The notes under the pieces were generated by a model, which ran no database searches, was not told where the DNA came from, and saw only the letters and a program-made list of their open reading frames with translations. A stretch of 64,000 nt of DNA from the NCBI GenBank assembly GCA_015499995.1, contig JADNRV010000049.1:264665-328664 (forward strand), given 5' to 3'. Positions 1 through 11,480 of this stretch are shown in pieces. Position numbers and translations under genes: made by a program. The stretch is from Flammula alnicola (Eukaryota; Basidiomycota; Agaricomycetes; Agaricales; Strophariaceae). Position 1 is the stretch's first letter, and each line of letters starts with the position of its first letter.

Positions 1-32
1 CTTACCCTCTTTGCGACTCAGTGCTTATCTGG

Positions 33-940
33 CCAATCCGGTAATTCTCGGAAACTGCCGGATTACGGATCAGCAACGTTGAACGTTGTCGATCTTCGAC
101 TCCACGCTTCACCTCAACCCACTCTCTCTCGTTCCCCTTCTTGTCGAGGGATATAGGTGGGCAGCGAGGGGACCGAGCGATCAAGGGGAGGCCCTAGTAG
201 AGGGGGACCCACAAGGTACGTGAGCGGAACGAGTCGACAGCACCGACTCGTTCCGCACTTCTACTTCAAACCACACAGGACGCTCACCTCGAGTCCCCAC
301 AGCTTGTACGAGGAGACGACGGACAGCTGTTCGTCGTCTCCTTAGATTCGAACGTCGTCTGCCTCAGACGACGTTCGGATCTGTGCTTGGCACCTCGACC
401 ATGGCCTTACACCACCTACGAGTCCCATCCGCTGCGTTGCACACCCGATGCCTCCACTCTGGCGGCGTCGAGCATGCAAGAGCTTCATGCTCGCCCACGC
501 AGCCACTCCGCCACATCCACCACTGCGGCATCCATCCTCCTCACCCCCAGCCTCCTCTGCAGCGACGTTGAGCACAAACGACTTTCGTGCTCGCTCATAC
601 AGCCCCCACACGGCCCCGACGACCACGATAACTGCCCCGCCGTGTCCATGACCCGCAATCTCCGTCCTCTCAATCCGCTGCCTCCGCTCCGGCAACCTCG
701 AGCATGAACGAGCTCGATGCTCGCTCCTGCAGCCACCTCGCCGCGTCCACGACTGCCGTGTCCATCCGATGATGAATCCACGATGCCGTCGTTGCATCGA
801 CGGCCCCACGACACCGCGGGGGCATCGACGACGACTGCACACCGCCCCAGGTGCGTCGGTGACAGCCCCATGACGCCGGAAGGTGCATCCACAACGCCTC
901 CACAACGCCGCGGGTCCAACATCCACCCACAGGCCGTATG
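33..940 (+). repeat. Hairpin-unit copy 1 (spliced, noncoding-looking repeat)
   Basis: First copy of a dispersed unit seen at least six times in the first 17 kb. In order it shows an exon-1-like stretch with a decayed palindrome (about 77-105), a conserved block of about 75-100 bases (150-215, GGGGAGGCCCT..AGAGGGGGACCC), a fungal-type donor AAG|GTACGT at 216, and a 13-bp perfect hairpin just after it (224-236 with 244-256). A pyrimidine-rich stretch and CAG acceptor follow at 301-302, giving an 87-base intron. Then come two hairpins back to back: GGAGACGACG at 312-321 with 332-341, and an 18-bp stem at 344-361 with 365-382. The GC-rich tail 390-940 is degenerate. No frame is conserved with other copies, so I do not call it protein-coding. 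Function unknown. Confidence 0.6.
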
Positions 941-1357
941 AGGAGACGACGAACACGCGTCGTCTCCTCGTACAACTTGTCGTCGCCTGGGTAAACCAGG
1001 CGACGATGATTCTTTGGACGTGCTACGCCCCGCTGGCACGACGTCGCAACAGCGGGTGCACCCACAACGACACGACGATGCCGCAGGTGCGACGGCGACG
1101 ACGACATGACAATGCCGCAACGGAGGATGCAACGTCGATGACACAGCAATGGCAGGCGCATCGACGACGAGACGTCGCGGCGCCGCGGATAGCACAACGA
1201 CGACTACACCGCATCAACAAAGGAGCCGACTCCGTCGCGTGCTCCTCCACTCTTCGAAGGATGAAGGCTCGCTCTCGCAGGATTCAGATGGGAGGAGAAG
1301 GGACGGGAAAGCAAGGGAAGTCCCTGGCAGAGGGAAACCCGTGAGGTGTGTCGCGGA
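940..1357 (+). repeat. Hairpin-unit copy 2 (5' half, cut at 1,357)
   Basis: It begins with two perfect hairpins: a 12-bp stem at 940-951 with 958-969, and an 11-bp stem at 980-990 with 996-1006. It continues through GC-rich degenerate repeats to the conserved block at about 1,250-1,345 and a donor-like GTGTGT at 1,346. The unit stops abruptly at GCGGA (1,357), where the inverted-repeat sequence CATCAGG begins. Comparison with copy 6, which is continuous across GCGG-AGCG, shows that the missing part matches the sequence resuming at 17,049. I infer an insertion. Confidence 0.55.
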
Positions 1358-1439
1358 CATCAGGAAAAACACTTTTTCCCCAGGTCTTCCCAAGGAACTC
1401 CTAGGGCAGCCTAAGAGGGCTAGGTCAGTCAGGTTGCTC

Positions 1440-2640
1440 ATACTCTCTTGGGCGTCAGTTAGGAGATAACTTTTCTTTAGGGTAACCTAGGACACCCTAG
1501 GACGCACTGAAGGCAACCTAATGGTTTCCTAGATTGCAGCCAAATTTACTCAGAGTGTCCTAGGATAACACAATAGATCATAGGATTGGGTCAATTTGCA
1601 TTTCTATTGCCCTGCGGTTCCCTTGTCCTGCCTCTAAGCACACTTTGCCAGTAGTTTTGAATCAATATATTATAGTACAGTACAGTACAGGGACTAGCGA
1701 ACTACATAACTATCTAGCTACATTTAATACATGTCTAGGATATTGCATGGGTAGGCCATACCTGCCTGGGTCACAGGTATGATTACCAATGGAAATAGGA
1801 ATGGGTAGGGGCCCAGCTACCGCTGATTCAAAGCTGCCAATCCCAAGGTGGCAGTGGAGGTTGAACAAACGCCAGGAGATCGACTGGGAGGAACGAGGTG
1901 GAACAACGTTAGTGAACTATGCTCATGTGTGCTGAAGCTGTGCTTACCTTGGGTTGAATCACCTCTGTTGTCGTTGTTTCATCGCTTACTGAACTCTTGA
2001 GTGAGCAGCTACATCATTGCACTCAGTTAATGTGGGTAAGCACACAGATCCATTTTGAACACGTACCTTCAATAGTTGACATTGTCTCCCAGATGCCTCT
2101 GCCCATCATCCACACCTGGCATTCGCCCTCAATTCTCGCCGCCACCGCGTGTCTGAGGCACCATACCGCCCGGTAAGCAGAGCACTCCATCCCACCCCGT
2201 TCGTGACTCCAAACTGTCCCAAACAGCGCCTGGATCGTCTGTGGAATGGCACCTCTGCGACCTTGGGTACATAGCAGCACAACGGTGCAGCGAAGGCACA
2301 TCCAACCAAGGCACCATCTGCGGTCCTCCAGGCTATGGTGTGTACTTCAGGTCGGCCGTGATTTTGAGAAGCTGGAAGTAGTCGACTGCAGCCACTGTCG
2401 TCGTTTCGTTGCTTATGAGCCTAGCTGTCAGAATGTCGCCCATCGGTGGTCGTGGTTGCTCTAGAAGAGGAGAATGAGTCAGCGAGGTGAGGCTGACATT
2501 GAAACCAAAGAGGTACGTAAGTTTTCTGCATAGCGATGATGGAGGAATCAACGCTGGCCTGCAGCCATTGGGTTTAGCTGCAGCGTAAGGGGTTCCGTCA
2601 TTCGCGACGACGTGCCAGGGGTTTCGAACCCAGTGTGGTG
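1440..2640. other. Gene-free interval, low-complexity CCTAGG-rich then unique
   Basis: The first 150 bases carry repeated CCTAGG/CCCTAG words related to the CATCAGG terminal sequence also seen near 17.0 and 18.2 kb. The rest shows no convincing coding frame, RNA gene or repeat that I can relate to others in the window. A canonical B-box-like word, GGTTCGAAACC, lies on the minus strand near 2,615, but no tRNA can be folded around it. Confidence 0.5.
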
Positions 2641-4040
2641 TGGTTCTGTCACCTGTATGTGCCAGTATCATGTATGATACCTGGGCTGCCTGCCAATAAG
2701 GAGTGTACATCCACAAGGCTAACAACCCCCTTGGGCAGTTGCCCAACACTATGCAACATAATATCTACAGGCTGCCGGGGTGCCAGGGATGGTTTTGGTG
2801 CTTGTTGTTGGGGCGGGTGATGGTAAACAGGTATCAACAATGCAGGAAATAATGTCCAGCACTGTATTTTGGGTGCTGCTCGTCGTTGGGGGCGCTTTTG
2901 GGCGCGGGAAAAATTCTAATAGGGTCTATTAATATATTCTGACCTGCCCCCACCATTTGCGCGCCTCGGGGAGGGCGGGGATGGCTGGATTGACGAGAAT
3001 GGCTTTGGATGACGTTCCTATTTGGGGCGGGGCTGCTGTCAAACAACTGTCAACAACATGGGAAATGATGCCCGGGGCTGCATTTGGGCTCTTGCTCATC
3101 GTTGGGGACGGTTTGGAGCACGGGGAAAAATCTAATAGGGTCTAGTAATATATTGCTACCCATTGCCGCCCTTTGCGCGCCTCATGCGGGGCGGGGATGG
3201 GTGGATTGACGAGGATGCCTTTGGATGACATTCTAAAATTAGACGAAAAGCACTAGTGTGATATTTTTAGATGCAAGCGCCGGTGCCTTGTTTCGTTATC
3301 TATAGATTAGATAGCCAGAAAGCGCCCACCTCGATATTTTTAGATGCAGACGCTTGTGCCTCGGCGCCTGTCACTGTTATCTATAGATTAGATACTTTCT
3401 CGTATTTGGGCTCCTGCTCGTCATCGGGGTGGTTTCGAGCGCGGGACAAAATCCAATGGGGTCCCATAATATATTGCTGCCCAATGCCGCCCTTTGCGCG
3501 CCTCACAGGGGGGCGGGAATGGATGGATTGGTGCGGATGGGTTTGGATGACATTCCAAAAATAACCGTACAGATCCGGATATTTTTAGAGAAAGTGATGG
3601 CATCATAAAATGCGATACCGGGCTTATTTTGGCGCTTGCACACCGCTCCCGTTAGAATTCCATTGAATTTAATACATATCCGTAATCTACTTGAAAATTC
3701 CAATCTAATGATACAATTTTTATCCTGAAATTTGGACGGGAAGGGATGGATGCGTTGTTGTCCATCTGGATGATGCTGCCCGAAATGGTTACAAATGATG
3801 GGATCATTCTGCCTGCATTAGGATGCGCATGGGATGCTGGTGTCCATTATGATTTCGCACTTTATGCACCGTTCTTCTTATAATTTTATTAATTGGATTT
3901 CATAGATGTAATCTACGGCTGCAGAGGACTCTAACGCTGTCTTTTATCATTGAATTCAAGGAGGAAAGGCTGGATGGCTTGTCATCCATCCGGATGACAG
4001 CTCAACCACCTTCCGAATTCAGAAGCATCACTTTTACTCA
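2640..4040 (+). repeat. AT/GC-mosaic repeat, copy A
   Basis: A repeat of about 1.4 kb with internal tandem modules of roughly 200-230 bp. Each module has an AT-rich part (AATATATT), TTTGCGCGCC, a GGGGCGGGGATGG run and GGATGAC. The modules recur near 2,905, 3,125 and 3,440. Copy D (14,150-15,300) is the inverted counterpart and shares both ends, including the palindromic GTATCATGTATGATAC near 2,665. Shorter copies C and B share the core but have different ends. No coding capacity; probably a nonautonomous transposable element. Confidence 0.6.
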
Positions 4041-5915
4041 AAAAAATGTTAGATAAAACAAATATATTATTTTCTAATAAAGATTACATTGATACTGGTA
4101 ACTACAATGTAAATTCGTGCAGATATCGAGAGCATGCCGAGCAATAGGGAGATGTGGTGCAACCCAAGGCCACGCCGGCGGCGGCGGATTGTCCCCTCGC
4201 TCCCTCTCCATCCACCTGTTGTCAACCGTCAGCTGTTGTCATTTGCTGGCACGGCGGCGGTGTAGGCCTCGGCATCATCAGCTGTTCATTTTCGTGCCCT
4301 TGTTGGCGTTGGCGTTGGCGTTGACGAGCGCGGCTCACGAAAGACGCGCAACGTGATAACGAGGGCATCCGTGAGGAGTGAGTGGCATTGCGAGGGGAGG
4401 CGGTGGTAACGCCGCGAGCAGAGGTGGCGATGCGATCGGAGGCGGCTGTGGTGGAGAGGTCCCAAAGCACAGATTCGAAAATCGTCTACACGAGACGATG
4501 TTCGAATCTAAGGAGACGACGAACGTTGGTTCGTCGTCTCCTCGTATAGCCTTGCGGCTGGCATCTCCGTGTTCTGGTCGTGCTGGATAGGATGGGCAGT
4601 GTCGAGCCTCGGGGCGTCATCCAGCCTGCCTCGCGCTCCTGGTTAACGTGGCTCGTGGGTCAGTCCGGCGCTCTGTCTGTCTGCCTGACCTCTGCCACCT
4701 ACGATCCCATGGTAGATGAATGTCATCTCCCAGTCTCGCTAGCCACGTGTAACGTGGAATGGGAGATGGAAGATGTCGGCTGTACGTGGGTCAAGGGAAA
4801 TGGGAGGTGGCAGGTTGGCGGCATCAACCGGGGGGAGAGAGATAGCGGGCGGCGGAAAGGGAGGCAGCGGGCGGCGGAAAGGCAGGCAGCGGACGCACCG
4901 AATGGGCCTCCCTTTTCATGCCGTCTTGCTATTGAAGAGCCGGTGCACGTCGAGCTGCAGTCGCCGTGTTGAGGTGAGATGGCGAGTGGATAGGCACGGG
5001 GCGATGGCGATCCTGGCATTCAACCTCGTTTACATCCAATCACGTGCAATAGGAGTCGCCAGCAGGATTCCCGGGCTCGAGGATCCGTGCTGGCAGCTAC
5101 GCAGTGGGAGGAGCAAACAAGAGGGACGAGGGGGGCTGGCAGTTCTTGTTAGTTATGTCAAAGGTAGTGGTTGTGGCTGGAATACATACCATGCGGGCCT
5201 CCCGCTCCATGGGTCCGCCCTCAGGTTCTTAATCCACCTCAAACATGAAAAAGCAGCGAGCGAAGAGGAGGGTGGAGGGTTGCACAACGAGATCAGCAAT
5301 GTTGAAAATCGTTGATCAGGATTGAAGCGGAGCTTTAAAGTACCGGACCGGTTAATTTCTGGGCCCCTGTCGTTGTCGAGGACGGCGTCAACGCTGTAAC
5401 ATGCTTCTGGGTAGATTAGAAATTTAATTTATCATTAGAATATATATGTTACACTCAGTTATTCTAGCATTTATGGCGAATATTTAACTATCCTCTTCTA
5501 CACAAATGAAATTCATATTCATCTGCCAAAGCGAGCCTCGAGGTGATTTCGGATTGTCGAAATCGAAAACGCTATGTTTGGCCTCCTCGAGACTTCAAAA
5601 TTTTAAAGTAACATTGCAGGTATAACATATAGATAAATTTAAAGTATTCTAGATACTTGATAAAGCTCCAGACAGATGTCCGAGTCCCAGGGCTCAAAAT
5701 AACATCAAGAACATTGAATTGATCAAAGATTTGTCTGCCGTTTCATGCTCAAGTTGACTACAAAGTGTGTGGCATTCCACATACCCTGAGATGGCCTAGA
5801 AAACTCTTTTATTTTAGATGCAATAGATTATTTGCATTAAGTTATTGATATTTCAGACCTCTCAACAGAGCTTCTGTGCTACTAAAGGCGGGACAGTTGA
5901 TCTCGGAAAGCCCAA
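4040..5915. other. Repeat debris with an inverted hairpin pair at 4,471-4,541
   Basis: The interval holds a reversed fragment of the hairpin unit. One hairpin has a 17-bp stem with one mismatch (4,471-4,487 with 4,493-4,509). The next is a perfect 13-bp hairpin (4,512-4,524 with 4,529-4,541). A fragment near 5,285-5,315 resembles the exon-1 palindrome. The rest, including 5,340-5,915, shows no convincing gene. The reading frames at 4,580-5,315 have repeat-like arginine/glycine composition and no recognisable domain. Confidence 0.5.
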
Positions 5916-6950
5916 AATCACCACGCTCTCGATAAAAGGTGGATAGAGGCATAGCGACGCTTCAATTCTGCGTTCGGAAGTGCATAAATTGTTCTATATA
6001 TCTATTATAGATTAATTCCGACAATAAAATACAACTTTACAAGTCAGTTCGAAGTCGTCCGAGACGTCGTCGACGGGGAGGAACGTACACCTTGGGATCG
6101 CATGACGTAATTTGGATATTCATTTCAGTGGAGGAAACTAGTTTGTCGTATGTAGGAGTTCGCAAAAAAAATTATTTCAATGAGAGATTTTGGATTTGAG
6201 ATAAATAACTAATTATAAGTATATACTGATGATTTTACAGACAAGGGGTGGACTGGGGTGTGCTTCGGAGACGTTCGAAACGTCGACGACGGATCGGGGT
6301 CGACTTTGCCAGCCAATCGTCTCGGTCTCGGAATTTGCCGGCTAACACATCAACGACGTTGAACATCGCTGATGGTTATCTTTCCTCCACCATCTCCTCG
6401 CTCCCTCGTCTCTCCCTACCCCCACAGGCCTCAAAAATTATTTGTAAGTAATTTAATTAATGCTATATTCCATATTCTAACAAGTTTGCGTAAAAATTAG
6501 GCTCGTTACAGCTCGAACGAAACCCATCACCACCTTGCAGGCCCGTCCCCTCGTCGAGGGATGTGGGCTCACTCTAGAAGGATTTGGATGGAAGGAGAGG
6601 GGAACGAGTTACTAAGGGGAGACCCTGAAAGAGGGAGACCCCCCCGGTGCGATTCGTCTTTCGGTACCCCACGGCTCACCCTTCCAACAACAGACCAACA
6701 AGGAGACGCCGAGCATGGGCACGATCGATTGAAGGCAAGCAACAACGTCGCCTCATATAGACGACGTTCGAAGCTTTGCCTCGGACCTCACCACCACGGC
6801 CTTACACGCCCCACAAACCCCGTCCGCAGCGCCATTTGGCGTCACCCACCGCAGCCGACTAGGCTGCCACCGCGCACCCTGGCTTAGGCACGGCCAACGC
6901 CCCCACCTACCTCCTTACCCCTCCACCGGCGTACGAGTTCGCCTCTGCCC
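5915..6950 (+). repeat. Hairpin-unit copy 3 with promoter-like 5' region and intron 1
   Basis: This copy extends further 5' than copies 1 and 4. Segment 5,915-6,290 matches 12,605-12,790, including a TATA-like stretch near 5,993 and the block GGAGACGTTCGAAACGTCGA, itself a near-palindrome. A GT-AG intron runs 6,444-6,511, directly after a CAAAAA-type word, at the position where copies 4 and 5 also have an intron. The conserved block is at about 6,553-6,645, with a donor-like GTGCGA at 6,647. The downstream hairpins are decayed (a 10-bp stem with one mismatch near 6,750-6,775). No conserved reading frame. Confidence 0.55.
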
Positions 6951-7740
6951 TCACTGATGAGTCCTCGCACACCGCCACCCACCCCTTTCCTCGGCCCAAA
7001 GGAGAGACGCTGTTGCTCGGACACGACGACACGACGACGGCGACGAGGTGGGAGCAGCAGCAGCAGAAGCGCGACCGCTGCTGCTGCTCAGATACGACAA
7101 CGGCGGCGAGACAGCAGCGGCAGCAGCATGACCGCCGCTCTTCGGATTCGAAGACGATAGCCAGGTGACGGCAGCAGCGCGTCCGCTGCTGCTGCTCGTA
7201 TATGGCGAGGATGACAAAGTGGGCGCAACACCAGCACCGGAACTGCTGCTGCTGCTGCTCCGATGCGGCGACGACGGCGGCGAGGTGGCAGGAGCATCAT
7301 CAGCATGACAGCAGCCCCTGGGATACGGCAACGACAACGGCCAGGTGGCACGAGCAGCGGCAGCACGACAGCTGCTGCTGGGATAACACGACGACGGTAA
7401 GGTGGGAGCAGTGGCAGCAATATGACGGCTGCTGTTGCTCAGTACGGCGACGGCGACGAGGTGGGCGGAGCGCCAGCAGCACGATCGCTGTTGCTGCTCC
7501 GTTATGGCGCCGACAACGAGGTGGGAGGGTGGCAGCGGCGATGCGACGACACGGAGGAGAACGAGGATTAGCAGCAGGAGTGGCGACGACGTGCATTACT
7601 CACGTCGACATGTGCCCTCCATGCTCGCTTATCCTCCTTTCACTCCTGTATCTGATCTTTTCTTTGTTGTATATCTTATGACCAGTACATATCACAGTTA
7701 AAATATATCCAATGTGTTCTATTTACTCTGTTTTACCTGA
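6950..7740 (+). repeat. CAG/CTG-rich tract, left arm of inverted pair
   Basis: Interrupted CAGCAG/CTGCTG and GACGACG runs occupy about 7,020-7,560, followed by an AT-rich 7,600-7,740. The reverse complement of 10,711-11,480 matches in order, including shared ACGTCGACATGT-like and TATATCTTATG words in the AT-rich part. This tract is therefore part of the same inverted element as repeat C. All six frames are open over long stretches because of the triplet periodicity. I treat those frames as artefacts. Confidence 0.6.
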
Positions 7741-8570
7741 GGTTTTCGAGCATGGAGACAGCAGGCCAAAATGAACCATGTCTATTTTTAAACATGTATG
7801 GCGTGGGATTAATGGAAAGTATCTAATCTATAGATAACAGAGACAGGCGCCGAGGCACAAGCGTCTGCATCTAAAAATATCGAGGTGGGCGCTTTCTGGC
7901 TATCTAATCTATAGATAACGAAACAAGGCACCGGCGCTTGCATCTAAAAATATCACACTAGCGCTTTTCGTCTAATTTTAGAATGTCATCCAAAGGCATC
8001 CTCGTCAATCCACCCATCCCCGCCCCGCGTGAGGCGCGCAAAGGGCGGCAATGGGTAGCAATATATTACTAGACCCCATTAGATTTTTCCCCGTGCTCCA
8101 AACCGTCCCCAACGATGAGCAAGAGCCCAAATGCAGCCCCGGGCATCATTTCCCATGTTGTTGACAGTTGTTTGACAGCAGCCCCGCCCCAAATAGGAAC
8201 ATCATCCAAAGCCATTCTCGTCAATCCACCCATCCCCGCCCACCAACCGCCCACCCCGAGGCGCGCAAAGGGTGGCGGCAGGTCAAAATATATTAATAGA
8301 TCCCATTATATTTTTTTCCGCGCCCTAATGCGCCCAAAACGACGAGCAGCACCCAAAATACAGTGCTGGACATCATTTCTAGCATTGTTGACACCTATTT
8401 ACCATCACCCGCCCCAACAACAAGCACCAAAACCATCCCTGGCACCCGGCAGCCTGTAGATATTATGTTGCATAGTGTTGGGCAACTGCCCAAGAGGGTT
8501 GTTAGCCTTGTGGATGTACACTCCTTATTGGCAGGCAGCCCAGGTATCATATATAATTCTAGCTTACATG
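7740..8570 (-). repeat. AT/GC-mosaic repeat, copy C (inverted partner of B)
   Basis: Reverse-oriented copy of the mosaic repeat. It shares with copy B (9,915-10,735) the end sequence GTAAGCTAGAATTATATATG and the other end near TTTTCGAGCA. Repeats C and B, together with the flanking CAG/CTG tracts, form an inverted pair of about 1.6 kb per arm centred near 9,244. No coding capacity. Confidence 0.6.
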
Positions 8571-8880
8571 GCTGGTTCTGTGTGAAACAAGGGGCGGGTT
8601 AGTCACGTCATGGGTAGTTGGGTAACCACATACCTTGTGGCCTTTGTCCTCATCCTCCACTCACTGGTATCCCATCCCCCGGCGTCGTGGATCACTTGGT
8701 GTCATTGTTGCTGGGTTTGGCTTGGCCAGGGGCCAGCCCACATCCCTCTTACGAGGCGGAGGGGCACTCAGCCCCAAGTGCTGCCTGAGAGATTGTAATT
8801 AGTAGGAAGAAACGAGACAAGGATGAAGCTAAGTCCGCTCAGTCGAACATTCGAAGTTCAACATGGGCATGTGACCATGC
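8570..8880. other. Unassigned interval between repeats
   Basis: About 300 bases with no recognisable gene, RNA or repeat. It lies at the left of the unpaired centre of the C/B inverted pair. Confidence 0.4.
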
Positions 8881-9915
8881 AGTCATGTGACCAGACGCGT
8901 CCTCGCGTCTAAGTCCAACGTCAGCTCAAACCTTCGTTTATTCTCTGTGACAGATTTGCGACATGCATGTCGCAAATCCGTAACGCCTCGCTGGACTGGA
9001 AATCATAACGCCTCGCTGGATCGGCCTGCCCGTCGGTGGTCGCAGTTTCCGAGTCAATCTCGGAAACTGCCAGATAAAGATCAACGACGTTCAACGTCGT
9101 TGATCTTTATCTCTAACCACCACCAACAACTCTCTTGCCTCTCCCCCGTGCGCGGTGCCCCTCAAGACATTCAAAAAGGTATTTAACGTATTTTTTTGAT
9201 TCTCATGTTTATATTTCTAATGTTTTTTGACCCATACAGGGACTGCCGCACGAACGAACGAGCCGACTCCGTCGCGTGCTCCTCCGCTCTTCGAGGGATG
9301 TAGGGTTGAGGTAGGTAGCGAGGGGACAGAGACCAAGGGTAGGCCCTGGTAGAGGGGGACCCGCAAAGTACGTGAGCGGAACGAGTCGGTACTGCCGACT
9401 CGTTCTGCACTTCTACTTCAGATGACACGGACGCTCACCTCTTCCTACAGCTTGTACCAGGAGACGACGAACTGCTGTTCGTCGTCTCCTTAGATTCGAA
9501 CGTCGTCGCATCAGACGACGTTCGAATCTGTGCTTGGGGCCTCCACCACGGCCTTACACCACCTGCGAGCCCCATCCGCTGGGCCTCAGTCACCAAACGC
9601 CGTTCACTGCCACGACGCTGCGGGTACAACGACGGCGGACGCGACCACGATGCCATGATGCCACGACGCTGCGGGTGCAACGGCGGGTGCAGCAACGACG
9701 ACGCCACGACGCCGACTCAGCCATTATCGCCTCGTCTCTCTGGTGCATCGATGACGCCACAACGGGTGCAACGACGACAACGCCACAGCGCTACGGGTGA
9801 CCATACAACGACGATGATGCCGCGACGCTGCGCGTGCAACGGCCATGACAGCTCATCCGGCAGGTGCAGCGACGACGATGCGACGACGCCAACGCAACGG
9901 TCGGTGCAACAACCA
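8880..9915 (+). repeat. Hairpin-unit copy 4, best preserved, with six serial hairpins
   Basis: Within 580 bases there are six hairpins. (1) A perfect 26-bp palindrome, 8,953-8,978. (2) A 12-bp stem, 9,042-9,053 with 9,059-9,070. (3) A 19-bp stem with a one-base loop, 9,073-9,091 with 9,093-9,111. (4) A 14-bp stem with one G:T pair, 9,376-9,389 with 9,395-9,408. (5) A 13-bp stem, 9,460-9,472 with 9,477-9,489. (6) A 16-bp stem, 9,492-9,507 with 9,514-9,529. Splice-like signals place intron 1 at 9,179-9,239 and intron 2 at 9,368-9,450; hairpin 4 lies inside intron 2. The tail 9,590-9,915 is degenerate GGGTGCAACGACGACG-type repeat. No conserved frame; function unknown. Confidence 0.65.
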
Positions 9916-10735
9916 GCCATGTAAGCTAGAATTATATATGATACCTGGGCTGCCTGCCAATAAGGAGTGTACATCCACAAGGCTAACAACCCCCTTGGGC
10001 AGTTGCCCAATCCTATGCAACACAATATCTACAGGCTGCCGGGGTGCCAGGGATGGCTTTGGTGCTTGTTGTTGGGGCGGGTGATAGTAAACAGGTGTCA
10101 ACAATGCCAGAAATGATGTCCAGCACTGTATTTTGGGTGCCGCTCGTCGTTGGGGGCGCTTTTGGGCGCGGAAAAAATTCTAATAGGGTCTATTAATATA
10201 TTCTGACCTGCCCCCACCGTTTGCGCGCCTCGGGGAGGGCGGGGATGGGTGGATTGACGAGAATGGCTTTGGATGACGTTCCTATTTGGGGCGGGGCTGC
10301 TGTCAAACAACTGTCAACAACGTGGGAAATGATGCCCGGGGTTGTATTTGGGCTCTTGCTCATCGTCGGGGGCGGTTTGGAGCACGGGAAAAAAATCCAT
10401 TGGGGTCTAGTAATATATTGCTACCCATTGCCGCCCTTTGCGCGCTTCACGCGGGGCGGGGATGGATGGATTGACGAGGATGTCTTTGGATGACAATCTA
10501 AAATTAGACGGAAAGCGCCGGGTGTGATATTTTTAGATGCCAGCGCTTGTGCCTTGTTTCATTATCTATAGATTAGATTGCCAGCAAGCGCCCAGCGTAA
10601 TATTTTTAGATCCAGATGCTCGTGCCTTGGCTGTCTCTGTTATCTATAGATTAGATATGTTTTATTAATCCCACGCTGCATGTTTAAAAATAGACTTGGT
10701 TCATTTTCTGTTTGCTCGAAAATCTCAGGTGAAAA
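9915..10735 (+). repeat. AT/GC-mosaic repeat, copy B
   Basis: Forward copy of the mosaic repeat and inverted partner of copy C, with the same ends. It contains the tandem GC-rich modules and the ATCTATAGATTAGAT words near 10,565 and 10,640 found in all four copies. No coding capacity. Confidence 0.6.
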
Positions 10736-11480
10736 AGATTAAACAGAATACATTGAATATGTTTAAACTAATGATACTAAGTACATAAGATATACAAAAA
10801 AGACCAATAAAATATGCGAGTAAAACGAGGATATGCGAACAAGGAGGGGACATATCGACGTGAGTGACGCACGTCGACGCCTCGCCTGCTGCTGCTCATC
10901 CTCATTCCCCTCGTCATTGCTCCCACCTCACCGTCGCCCCCATAACGGAGCCGCAGCAGCAGCTGGTCGCGCTGCTGCTCGTTGTCGTGGTACCCGAGCA
11001 GCAGCGCGACCAGCTGCTGCTCGTTATCGTCGCCGTATCCGAGCAGCAGCGCTCGTGCTGCTGCTCGTGGTCGTCGTCGTATCCGAGCACGTTGTCACCG
11101 TATCCGAGCAGCAGCGGTCGTGCTGCTGCTCGTCGTCGTCGTACCCGAGCAGCAGCCGGTCGCGCTGCTGCTCGTTAGCGTCGTCGTATCCGAGCAGCGG
11201 CAGCACGATGGCTGCTGCTCGTCGTCGTCGTAGCTGAGCACGTTGTCGCCGTATCCGAGCGGCAGCCATCGTGCTGCCGCTCCTCCCACCTCGACGTATC
11301 CGAGCGGCAGCGGTCGTGCTGCTGCTGCTGCCACTCGTCGTCGTCGCCGTATCCGAGCGGTAGCAGCCGTCGTGCTGCCGCTGTCAGCTCGCTATCGTCT
11401 TCGATCCCGAGCAGCAGCCATCGTACGCTGCCGCTGCTGTCACCTCGCCGTCGTTGTCGTATCTGAGCAGCAGCTACATC
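10735..11480 (-). repeat. CAG/CTG-rich tract, right arm of inverted pair
   Basis: AT-rich 10,735-10,860 is followed by interrupted CTGCTG/CAGCAG and CGTCGTCGTATCCGAGCAG runs at about 10,870-11,480. This is the mirror of 6,950-7,740. The triplet tract keeps several frames open, but none has a recognisable domain. Confidence 0.6.

Noticed and set aside
2600..2640. Possible tRNA gene from a perfect B-box word (GGTTCGAAACC) on the minus strand
   Set aside because: The nearest A-box-like word is about 100 bases away and no acceptor stem or anticodon arm can be drawn.
6957..7681. Long open frames on both strands in the CAG/CTG tract
   Set aside because: Several frames are open at once because of the triplet period. 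Composition is poly-Q/S/R/C, with no domain or splice context.
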